Of a DNA stretch of 64,000 nt, positions 24,413-32,395 are shown piece after piece. Under the pieces are notes generated by a model. The model did no database searches and was not told the origin of the DNA. It worked only from the letters and a program-made list of their open reading frames with translations. The DNA is taken from NCBI GenBank assembly GCA_016713725.1, contig JADJOO010000018.1, positions 1 to 64,000 on the forward strand, written 5' to 3'. How positions within the stretch are numbered: the first letter of the stretch is position 1; each line of letters opens with the position of its first letter. Source of the stretch: Pseudomonadota bacterium (GTDB lineage: Bacteria; Pseudomonadota; Gammaproteobacteria; Steroidobacterales; Steroidobacteraceae). The position numbers and the translations under genes are program-made.

Positions 24413-25554
24413 GTCGTTCCAGCCTTGCCGACGTCGATCGACCAGAAGGGCGTACTGCACGGCGGGCCCGGCGCGTAATGCATGACCACGCGTTCGCCGA
24501 GCTCATGGATCGTGCAGGCCGCGGTGTAGTCGATCACCTGGTCTGTTCCGCCTGCGCCGAGCACCCGGGACAATGGATGCATCGCGTCTTCCCGCGAGGA
24601 CAGCAGCTGCTTGATGGAGTCGACCGTGATGGTCGCGCGGTCCGCCAGGTGTCGTGCCAGGCAGCTCATGCGTGCGGACGAATTCGCCGACGTGGCTTCG
24701 ATCCTGCCGGCCGACCAGGTCGCGGTTGCACGCGCATGGATCGACTGGTCAGGGTTCACCAGCGGATGATTGGTATGCCAGACGGGTCGTCCCGCCGCGG
24801 CGCCGGGGCATTCGCGAACGGAGACCGCCGAAGCCTCGAACGCGCCGAACGCATGGCGATCGCCGATGACGTAGTTCTGTCCGGACGCATGGGGCAGGTC
24901 CTCGAGCATGCGTCGAGCCGCCGGAAAATCCCTTGATTCCAGCAACAGCCGGATCATTGCCATGACCGGCAGGCCCGACAGGCTGCCATCGAGCTGGACC
25001 AGAGAGTTCACGCAGACGGCCACGCCGGCCGCGTTGACACCGTTCAGCGCGAGCATCCCGGGCAGCGAGAACACCAGCGCGTCCAGGCCCGACCCGGGAT
25101 CACGGTGACGAAACAGGCATTGCTGACCCGCCATCCAGCTCACGCCGTCGAAGTTCTGCGCGACGACGACCTTGCCATCCGGAGTGCGGCCTGCCAGCGC
25201 GCTGCAATGATGTGCCGCAGGATCGATGCCGCCGGCGTACGCGTGCCGGTACCACCACTCTTCGTCGAGCAGCTGCAGGTCGAGAATCGCCTGGAAAGGC
25301 ACCCCGGCGCCCGTGGCGATGCCCTCGAGCTCCGCCACGAGTTGCGGCGCATGCGCCTGCATGGCTGCAAGGAAGCGGTGCGACTGCGAGAAGCGGGCCA
25401 GGTACTCTGCCTGGGGAAACCTGCGCGGACCGACGTGGCCGCGCCACGACTTGAGCATCGCCTGGATCCCGTCGGCGAGCTGGCTGCCGTGCTGCAGACC
25501 GCGTTCGCGGGGCGATCCCTGCAGGTCGAGCACTCGTGGCGGCAATGCGCTCAT
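24397..25554 (-). CDS. C45-family autoproteolytic acyltransferase/hydrolase
   Basis: 385 residues with the Ntn-hydrolase pattern of peptidase family C45 (fungal acyl-CoA:6-aminopenicillanic acid acyltransferase and bacterial relatives). The expected self-cleavage site is HHC at Cys117, followed by SALAGRTPDGKVVVAQNFD, the family's NxD region. No signal peptide is seen, so it should be cytoplasmic. Bacterial homologues hydrolyse or transfer acyl groups on amines. Its start overlaps the stop of the serine hydrolase gene by 4 bases, so hydrolase, C45, DUF819 and epimerase form one minus-strand operon. Confidence 0.82.
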   Translation of the reverse strand: MSALPPRVLDLQGSPRERGLQHGSQLADGIQAMLKSWRGHVGPRRFPQAEYLARFSQSHRFLAAMQAHAPQLVAELEGIATGAGVPFQAILDLQLLDEEWWYRHAYAGGIDPAAHHCSALAGRTPDGKVVVAQNFDGVSWMAGQQCLFRHRDPGSGLDALVFSLPGMLALNGVNAAGVAVCVNSLVQLDGSLSGLPVMAMIRLLLESRDFPAARRMLEDLPHASGQNYVIGDRHAFGAFEASAVSVRECPGAAAGRPVWHTNHPLVNPDQSIHARATATWSAGRIEATSANSSARMSCLARHLADRATITVDSIKQLLSSREDAMHPLSRVLGAGGTDQVIDYTAACTIHELGERVVMHYAPGPPCSTPFWSIDVGKAGTTCKPS

Positions 25555-27242
25555 TGCGGGTCGGCCTTCGACGCCCGCCTGAATTCAATGCCCTGCGCAC
25601 GCCACGTGTGGGCCAGGAACGACGTGCCGTGCTTGCCTGCGGTAGCGGGGATCTGCAGCACCAGGCCGATCGCCGGCGCCACGAATCGCCCGCCCTCGAT
25701 GGCCGTGAGACGCAGTGGCGGCAGGTGTGGAATCTGCACCGACAGATGACCGTCCAGCGTGCCCAGTTCGTAGCGTGCTTGCAGGTCCGACGAGTAATAG
25801 CGACCGCCGAGCGCTTGCAGGCGTTCGGCCGTCACCTGCACCGGAGTCTGGCGCCGGCCGCTCAACCTGGGTCCGAGGCCGGTCACCTGGACGCGCCTGT
25901 AGCGACCGTCGGACTGCTCGTCGAAACTGAACTCGACGCCTGAGGCCGCGTGCAGCAAGCGCCCGGAGGCCAGCGGGGCGAGCACGACCGTGCCGAGAGG
26001 GTCCATCGACGCCGCGATGCGTTCGCCATCGACGAGAATCTCGAGAACCAGGCCCGGTTCCAGTTCGTAGATTCCAGCGAATCGTGCGATCGCCGATGAC
26101 TGGAGCGCCGCCGTCGCACTTTCGTCGGGTGCGCGCGCCGCCACGGGGAATTGTTCGCCGAAGAAGAGGTCGGCCGCTTTCTCCGCCAAGGGCAGAGTTC
26201 TGGCGCCGCCGTTGCCAAGCACCACGACCGCCGCGCCAATGTCCGGGAACACCATGAGCGCGCTGCGAAACCCGGCCTGCGCGCCCGTGTGGCTCCAGGC
26301 CTTGAGACCGCGATGCATGCGCAGTTCAAGGCCAAGGCCATAGTCGATGGTCTCGCCGTCGTTGCGCTGCGCGGCTGTCGTCATCTCGCGCACGGTCGCG
26401 TCGCCCTCGCGATGGAGCCGCAGCAGGTACTCCGCCCAGGCGCCAAGGTCGGCGGCTGTGCTCGCAATGTTGGTGCTGCCAAGCAGGGTCGAGTTGTACG
26501 GCTGGTGCCGCCACTGGCCAGTGGCCCGGTCCAATGCATAACTCGATGCCAACTGCTCGACCACCACTGCGGAGTCGGACAGGACGCTCGTGTGCTGCAT
26601 ACCCGCCGGCTGGAAAACCTCGCGGGCGAGCAATGCGTCGAGCGGCAGGCCGCTCGCGACCCGCGCGACCTCGGCCGCCAGCACGTAACCCGAGTTCGAG
26701 TAGAGGAACCGCGTGCCCGGCGCGAAGTTCAGTGCCCGCTGGCGATGGATCATCGCGAGCGCATCGGTTTGCGTGATGACATCGCCCGGACGTGCACCGG
26801 ACATCGGGAAGAGTGTCTCGACGTCGCGCAGTCCGGAGGTGTGGGTCAACAATTGACGGACTGTGACGTGCGCGGCGGCGGCCGCATCGCCGGCGATCGG
26901 CGGCTCGATCGCGCGATCCAGGTCCACCCGGCGAGCTGTCGCCGCGCGAGCGAGCGCATACGCCGTGAACTGCTTCGACAGTGACGCGATGTTGAATCGC
27001 GTGTGCGCGGTGACTGGTTGTCCAAATTCCAGGTTCGCCGCGCCGTAGCCCGCCGTGCACCGGAGCACCCCATCCGCCACCACCGCCACGGCGAAGCCGG
27101 GGACCGGATCCGCGCCTGCGGCACGGAAAATACCGTCGAGCGCCGCACAGCCAGGCTCCGCGCGCGCGACGGATGCCAGCAGTACGCACGTCAAGGCGCA
27201 GAATCGGGCGCCGGGGCGAAGGGTTGAGCCGGGACCGCGCAC
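25551..27242 (-). CDS. Secreted serine hydrolase of the class C beta-lactamase fold
   Basis: 563 residues from GTG 27242, which places a signal peptide (ending near VARA) at the N-terminus. Catalytic motifs are SLSK (SxxK), YSN (YxN) and SHTGAQAG (H-x-G in place of KTG). About 170 C-terminal residues form a beta-rich extra domain as in D-aminopeptidase and EstB-like esterases. It may cleave an ester, amide or beta-lactam in the periplasm. An in-frame ATG at 27314 exists, but it would encode the operator palindrome at 27286-27301, so I prefer the GTG. Divergent from the P450 gene. Confidence 0.8.
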   Translation of the reverse strand: MRGPGSTLRPGARFCALTCVLLASVARAEPGCAALDGIFRAAGADPVPGFAVAVVADGVLRCTAGYGAANLEFGQPVTAHTRFNIASLSKQFTAYALARAATARRVDLDRAIEPPIAGDAAAAAHVTVRQLLTHTSGLRDVETLFPMSGARPGDVITQTDALAMIHRQRALNFAPGTRFLYSNSGYVLAAEVARVASGLPLDALLAREVFQPAGMQHTSVLSDSAVVVEQLASSYALDRATGQWRHQPYNSTLLGSTNIASTAADLGAWAEYLLRLHREGDATVREMTTAAQRNDGETIDYGLGLELRMHRGLKAWSHTGAQAGFRSALMVFPDIGAAVVVLGNGGARTLPLAEKAADLFFGEQFPVAARAPDESATAALQSSAIARFAGIYELEPGLVLEILVDGERIAASMDPLGTVVLAPLASGRLLHAASGVEFSFDEQSDGRYRRVQVTGLGPRLSGRRQTPVQVTAERLQALGGRYYSSDLQARYELGTLDGHLSVQIPHLPPLRLTAIEGGRFVAPAIGLVLQIPATAGKHGTSFLAHTWRAQGIEFRRASKADPQ

Positions 27243-27285
27243 GTCGATGCTCGCTGCAGTGGGACGGCGGGTAGCTAAATCGAAA

Positions 27286-27301
27286 TTGACGTCAACGTCA
27301 A
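27286..27301. promoter_or_regulatory. Palindromic operator, likely for the TetR regulator
   Basis: TTGACGTCAACGTCAA is a perfect palindrome with 7-base arms and a 2-base centre, lying between the divergent hydrolase (-) and P450 (+) genes. A copy with one difference is at 32289-32304. TTGACG on each strand could act as a -35 box, so binding here would block both promoters. Assignment to the TetR protein at 30002 is inference from location and symmetry. Confidence 0.7.
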
Positions 27302-27350
27302 GTTTTGCTTCCATGGCTGGCGTGCCGACCCGGCATCGGCGACGCGAACT

Positions 27351-28548
27351 GTGAGGTCCAAGGTGAAACTGAACGGGTTCCCGATCGGCCGCGAACTGCA
27401 GCCGGACGCCTTCAACCGCAATCCGTACCCCACGCTCGGCCTGCTGCGTGCGCATGAGCCGATCTCGTGGATTCCAGCTTTCCAGATGTACTACCTGACG
27501 CGCCACGCGGACGTGCATCGTGTGCTGCTGGATGCGGAGACCTATGCGGTCGGTGTCGAGGGCATGCTCGTGTACGACACCTTCGGCCGGCACATGATGA
27601 CCGTCGACGGCGCCGAGCAGAAGCGTTACCGGACGGCGCTGCAGTCAAGCTTCACGCCGGGCGCGATCCGTGGCCAGCTCGAACCACGGATCGGTCAGCT
27701 CGTCGACCAGCTGGTTGCAGCCCTGCCGCGCGACGGAGTCGTGGATTTGCGCGCGGGCCTTGCCAGCCGGCTGCCGATCCAGACGATGCTGGCGGTGTTC
27801 GGGCTGCCGTCCGGGGACGAGGCACTGCTGCGGAGCTGGTACGACGATTTCGGAGGCGGCGCTGGCCAACTACACGCGGGACCCGGTCGTTCGCGGATCC
27901 GCGCTGGCCAGCGTTGCCGAGTTCCACGCGCACCTGCAGCGGCGCCTCGATGCGCTCAGGGCCCGACCGGATGAGTCGCTGCTGAGCGCGCTGGTCACCG
28001 TGCCTGCCGAGTCGCGGCTCGAGGATGACGAGATACGCCGCAATGCGTTGATAATCTTCTTCGGCGGCATTTCGACCGTTGAGGCCTTGATCTTGAACAC
28101 CGTGCACGCGCTGGCGACGCATCCAGAGACCCTGCAGCGCGTCGCGGCCGACCCCGCGCTCCTGCCCGTGGCGATCGAGGAAACCATACGCTGGCGGTCG
28201 CCCGTGCAAGCCGTCACCCGCTACGTCACGCGCGACACCGAGCTGCTGGGGATCGCACTGCAAAAGGGCTGCCTGGTCAACTGCATGATCGGGTCGGCAA
28301 ATCGCGATGAAGCGGTATTTCGCGATCCCGATCGCTTCGACATCGATCGCAAGGACCTGCGTCACCATGTCGGCTTCGCCGTCGGTCCGCATCATTGCCT
28401 CGGCAGTCGCCTCGCCAAGGCAGAGGCCCGGATTGCGATCGCCGCCCTGTTGCGGCGTTATGGCAGCCTGCGTCTCGACGCCGCCGCGAGCACCGAGCCC
28501 AGCGGTTATGAATTCCACCAGCCGTCGCGGCTGTCGTTGCAATGTTGA
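27351..28548 (+). CDS. Cytochrome P450, with a 1-base insertion
   Basis: About 398 residues if one extra G near 27857 is removed, so that WYDDF continues as EAALANYTRD; otherwise the gene falls into two frames. Landmarks: ETIR (ExxR of the K helix) and the heme loop FAVGPHHCLG with the Cys ligand. In the I helix the usual (A/G)Gx(D/E)T is GGIST, so the acidic residue is Ser. It is a soluble bacterial class P450 that needs separate redox partners, none of which is nearby. GTG 27351 or GTG 27363 may be the start. It overlaps the permease gene by 7 bases. Confidence 0.85.
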
Positions 28549-30005
28549 GACCGGACGAGCACCGCACCGGTCGAACGCCGCGCGCAGCGCACCTGGGCGC
28601 GAGGCTGAGCCTGTACCAGATGTTCAACCTGGGGTTCGGCGCGACGATCGGCGTCGGCTGGGTGACGGTGCTGGGCGCCTGGATCGCGGGGGCAGGGTCC
28701 GTCGGCGCGGCGCTTGCGTTCGCGGGCGGCGCTGCCGTCATGATGCTCATCGCCCTGTGCTATGCCGAGCTTTCGAGCATGTACCCGGAGTCGGGCGGCG
28801 ACATGGTCTATGCGCACGAATGCTTCGGTGTCGGAGCCGCCTTCATCGTGGGGTGGCTGTTGCTGTTGATCTTTCTCTCGATCATGGTCTTCCTGGCGAT
28901 ATCGGCCGGATGGGTAGTCGCCGAACTGGTTCCCGGCTGGCGCGGTCCCGTGCTCTACCGCTTGCTCGGTGCGGACGTGGCCGTCGGCGATGTGCTCACC
29001 GCCGTCGTTGGAATCGCGGCGATCGCCTGGCTCAACGTGCGAGGCGGCAACAGCGCCGCACGGTTCCAGGATGTTGCGACGGCGATCATGTGTGTTGCGG
29101 CGGTTTCGTTCATCGGCGCGGGATTGCTCGCGGGTGATACCGCGCACCTCACGCCGTTGTTCAGCGGCGCTGAGGTTCCCGCGAGATTCATGGGCATCGC
29201 AGGCGTGTTCGCGACGACGCCGCTCTGGTATGCGGGCTTCAACGTGGTGCCACAGGCGATCGGCGAGCGTTCACCGGGCGTTTCGCCGCGCAGGGTCGCC
29301 CAGACGATGCTGCTGGGACTGGCCGCCGCCATGGTCTTCTACGTGCTGCTGATCGTGTCGGCGTCGATGGCGCTGCCGCGCGAGGAACTGCTCGCACTGC
29401 CGCTCCCGGCTGCGGGTGCGTTCGAATCCGTGCTGGGCTCCCGCGCGGTTGGCAAGATCGTGCTCGTGGCGGGACTGCTGGGGCTGGTCACGAGCTGGAA
29501 TGCCGTGTTCTTTGCCGGTGCCCGGGTCGCCTTCGCCATGGCGCGTGCTCGACTGTTGTCGCCGCGCCTGGCGCTCACCCATCGCCAGCACCAGTCACCC
29601 GTCGGTGCGGTGCTGTTGATTGCCGCGACCGGCCTCGCGCTTGCGCCGCTCGGCGTGGGGTTCATCGGACCGCTCGTAACCATCGCCGGGAGTGCGCTGG
29701 CGGTGCTGTTCCTGGTCGTCGCCTTGACGGTCGTCAGGCTGCGCCATACGCGACCCGACGCGCTGCGTCCGTTCAGGCTGGCCGGCGCCCACCTGGTCGG
29801 GGGCCTGGCGGCGATCGCCTCGCTCGGCATGATCGTGCTGAACGTCATCGCCGGCCGGTCCGACGGCGGGGTGCCCTTCGACTGGATGATCCTGCTGGCG
29901 TGGCTGGCACTCGGGTATGCCGTCTGGAGCAGCGGGCACACCCTGCGCGAATCGATCAGTCGCGAGCAGCGCAGAAGCCTGCTGCTCGGCAGCGATCCCC
30001 TTTAG
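28542..30005 (+). CDS. APC-family amino-acid/polyamine permease
   Basis: 487 residues with about twelve membrane helices. The first helix has GFGATIGVGWV, the form of the substrate-binding glycine motif of APC transporters, and the ALCYAELSSMYPESGGDMVY block follows. It most likely imports an amino acid or amine. ATG 28542 overlaps the P450 stop, and its own stop (30003-30005) overlaps the stop of the convergent tetR-type gene, so both ends are packed tightly. Confidence 0.85.
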   Translation: MLRPDEHRTGRTPRAAHLGARLSLYQMFNLGFGATIGVGWVTVLGAWIAGAGSVGAALAFAGGAAVMMLIALCYAELSSMYPESGGDMVYAHECFGVGAAFIVGWLLLLIFLSIMVFLAISAGWVVAELVPGWRGPVLYRLLGADVAVGDVLTAVVGIAAIAWLNVRGGNSAARFQDVATAIMCVAAVSFIGAGLLAGDTAHLTPLFSGAEVPARFMGIAGVFATTPLWYAGFNVVPQAIGERSPGVSPRRVAQTMLLGLAAAMVFYVLLIVSASMALPREELLALPLPAAGAFESVLGSRAVGKIVLVAGLLGLVTSWNAVFFAGARVAFAMARARLLSPRLALTHRQHQSPVGAVLLIAATGLALAPLGVGFIGPLVTIAGSALAVLFLVVALTVVRLRHTRPDALRPFRLAGAHLVGGLAAIASLGMIVLNVIAGRSDGGVPFDWMILLAWLALGYAVWSSGHTLRESISREQRRSLLLGSDPL

Positions 30006-30670
30006 CGCGTTGCCGCCTCCGGGTCGGCGAGGTAGAGCGCGCGATACCAGATGCGAGCCAGCTTGTCGGCTACGTCCGATTCGCTGCGCGCAAGGCGCAC
30101 CACCGCCGGATCAGGATTCTGATACCGGATGTAGAGGAATTCCTCGATCATCGCGCCGAGCGCGTACACCGCGAACCGAATGTCGTCCTGCGACATTTCG
30201 TTGCCGAGTCGCGTCCGCGAAAGATGGGCAGTGTTGCGTTCGAACCAGGTCTGGTCGAGCCGGCGCTTGAGCTTGGCGAACTCGACGTCGATCTCTCCCA
30301 GGGCCCGCAGGCAGCGCATGAGGCCGAGATTGGCGCGGTAATACCTGACGAACGTTTCCGTCGACTCGCGCATCTTGCCGAATTCATGCGTTGGTTTCGG
30401 GCTGGTCATGGCAGCTCGAAGGATGGCGAAGTACTCGTCGAATATGACCCGGACGATTCCCTTGCGGTTGTCGAAATACGTGTAGAAGGTGCCCTGCGAA
30501 ACGTCGGCATCCTGCGCGATGTCGCTGACACGAAGGTCGTTGTAGCTGGATTTCTCGAGCAGGCGCGCCGCCGCCGCTTTCAGCCTGGAGGCAGTGCGGT
30601 CCGACTTCGACAGCTGCGGATCGGCGGCCTGCTGCGCCACGATCCACGCGTAACTGCGGCGATCCGACAT
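30002..30670 (-). CDS. TetR-family transcriptional regulator
   Basis: 222 residues. The N-terminal helix-turn-helix (about 45-75) reads VSDIAQDADVSQGTFYTYF, followed by a ligand-binding helical domain of ordinary length with an unusual number of aromatic and Arg residues. It is the only regulator in the accessory block. Its gene follows the acyl-CoA synthetase with a 1-base overlap, so it would be made under the operator at 32289, a common autoregulated arrangement. The ligand could be an acyl-CoA made by that enzyme; this is inference. Confidence 0.87.
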   Translation of the reverse strand: MSDRRSYAWIVAQQAADPQLSKSDRTASRLKAAAARLLEKSSYNDLRVSDIAQDADVSQGTFYTYFDNRKGIVRVIFDEYFAILRAAMTSPKPTHEFGKMRESTETFVRYYRANLGLMRCLRALGEIDVEFAKLKRRLDQTWFERNTAHLSRTRLGNEMSQDDIRFAVYALGAMIEEFLYIRYQNPDPAVVRLARSESDVADKLARIWYRALYLADPEAATR

Positions 30671-32220
30671 CAGCGCAAATTCCGGTCCCAACCCCGCGGC
30701 GGGTTGGTTTCACGCTGCAGCAGCTCCGGCTTGGCCACCTTCGACGAGACGGTCAGCGGCAATTCGGCGAGCAGCTCCCAGTAGCGGGGCACCTTGAAAT
30801 CCGCGATTCGATCGCTGAGAAAACCGACCAGTTCGCGAAAGTAGGCCTGCTCGGAGACGGGCTCCTGCTGAGCCACCACGAATACCTTCACTTCCTCTCC
30901 TCGTAGCTCGTCAGGTACGGCGACGCAGGCGGCCATGCGCACTCCATCGTGCCCTTGCAGGACGGCTTCCACTTCTGCAGCCGCGATATTTTCGCCACCC
31001 CGGCGGATCATATCCTTGTTCCGTGCGACGTAGCAGACGCGGCCGGCCGGATCCTCCTGCACGAGATCACCCGTGTGATACCAGCCGCCCCGAAAGGCAA
31101 ACTCGGTGGCCGCCGCATCGTCGTGATAACGGTCCATCATCCCTACGCCGCGCAGGCACAGTTCGCCGACCGCGCCTGCCACGACCGGCATCCCGTCAGG
31201 GTCGAGGATGCGCAGCTCCTTGCCCGGAACGGGTCGGCCCAGGTGGCCAGTCCCCACGCTCGCCGCGTGCTCCTCGACCGGGACGATCAGGTCGCCACCG
31301 GTCTCGGTCGTGCCATAGGCCTCGTGCCACGGCACGCCGAAGCGCTCCTCGAGTTCATGATGCCGCGCCCGGGGAATGCCGGAACAGACGACCATCCTTA
31401 CGAGATGCGATCGTTCGGCCGGACCCGGAGCCAACTTCAACATCAAGGTAGGCATCGCGCCGAGGCAATAGAAAAACGTTGCGCCATGGTCGACGACCTG
31501 CTGCCAGAAGCGCGATGGACTGAATCCATCGAGCATTACCAGCGTGGCCCCGGACTGCAGCGCAAGGGCGACGTTCCACTGCGGGTCGGCGTACGAGAAC
31601 CGCTGCGCAGTGAGCAGCGTGTCCGCCGCAGTGATGTGCGGGCCCTGTTCGACGAAGCAGCGACCGAAACGCGCCCAGTACCGGTGCGAAAGCACGCAAC
31701 CTTTCGGCAGGCCGGTGGTGCCGGACGTGAACTGGATGTTCGCCGGCCAGTCGGGCCGCACCTCGGGCAGCCCGGCGTCGTGTGCACCGCGGGAACCGCG
31801 GGGCAGGGAATCGATGCCGTCGACCCACGCGAGCGTCGGCACGGTGGGCAGGAGCGCGCGCGCCTCGGCGATGAACTCATCGTCGCCGATGCAGGCCTGC
31901 GCGCCGGAGTGGCGCAGGACGTGTTCGATGTCGCTGCGTCGATAGGCCGGGTTGACCGGCACCATGACCGCGCCGGCGGCCGTGATGGCGAGCCAGAGTG
32001 CGGGAAATTCCACGCAATTGGGCAGCCGCACGGCAACCCGATGACCAGGCTGTATGCCCCGGCGGACCAGCTCGGCGGCGAGGGCGTGCATCAGCGCGTC
32101 GAGTGCGGCGAAAGTCGTCGTCGTGCCGCCATGCTCGCAGACGATGGCCGGCCGCTCCGGCCAGAGTCGTGCTGCGCGCCGGCACATGCCCGGCAGGGTC
32201 TCGTCGGTCGGGTTGTTCAT
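30670..32220 (-). CDS. AMP-dependent acyl-CoA synthetase (ANL superfamily)
   Basis: 516 residues. A3/P-loop motif FTSGTTGLPKG, A5 motif YGTTETG, A7 GGWYHTGD, hinge and A8 around YVARNKDMIRRGGENI, and the catalytic Lys near SSKVAK. It activates a carboxylic acid to its CoA ester through an acyl-adenylate; the closest general type is the CaiC/FadD-like group, with an unknown substrate. ATG 32220 is right at the edge of the divergent promoter shared with the TonB receptor. It is the first gene of a two-gene unit with the TetR regulator. Confidence 0.88.
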   Translation of the reverse strand: MNNPTDETLPGMCRRAARLWPERPAIVCEHGGTTTTFAALDALMHALAAELVRRGIQPGHRVAVRLPNCVEFPALWLAITAAGAVMVPVNPAYRRSDIEHVLRHSGAQACIGDDEFIAEARALLPTVPTLAWVDGIDSLPRGSRGAHDAGLPEVRPDWPANIQFTSGTTGLPKGCVLSHRYWARFGRCFVEQGPHITAADTLLTAQRFSYADPQWNVALALQSGATLVMLDGFSPSRFWQQVVDHGATFFYCLGAMPTLMLKLAPGPAERSHLVRMVVCSGIPRARHHELEERFGVPWHEAYGTTETGGDLIVPVEEHAASVGTGHLGRPVPGKELRILDPDGMPVVAGAVGELCLRGVGMMDRYHDDAAATEFAFRGGWYHTGDLVQEDPAGRVCYVARNKDMIRRGGENIAAAEVEAVLQGHDGVRMAACVAVPDELRGEEVKVFVVAQQEPVSEQAYFRELVGFLSDRIADFKVPRYWELLAELPLTVSSKVAKPELLQRETNPPRGWDRNLR

Positions 32221-32288
32221 GCGTGGAAGGTCCTCGGGTCGAAGAGTACCGCAGGTCATGCGCGCGTCGCCGGTCATCTGAATTAATA

Positions 32289-32304
32289 TTGACGTCAATG
32301 TCAA
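32289..32304. promoter_or_regulatory. Palindromic operator in the acs/TonB-receptor divergent promoter
   Basis: TTGACGTCAATGTCAA differs at one base from the site at 27286-27301. It lies 68 bases upstream of the acyl-CoA synthetase ATG and 91 bases upstream of the receptor ATG. On the minus strand it contains TTGACA, a perfect -35 box, for the synthetase direction. Two such sites only in the two divergent spacers of this block argue for one regulon. Confidence 0.7.
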
Positions 32305-32395
32305 TTTCGGGGCATGCTCCGGCCGGACGAAGCTGCGGCAGGTGCCGCACCACGAGTTCCAGACAGACCAACCCCTGATCACGGCGGGCCCAAAC

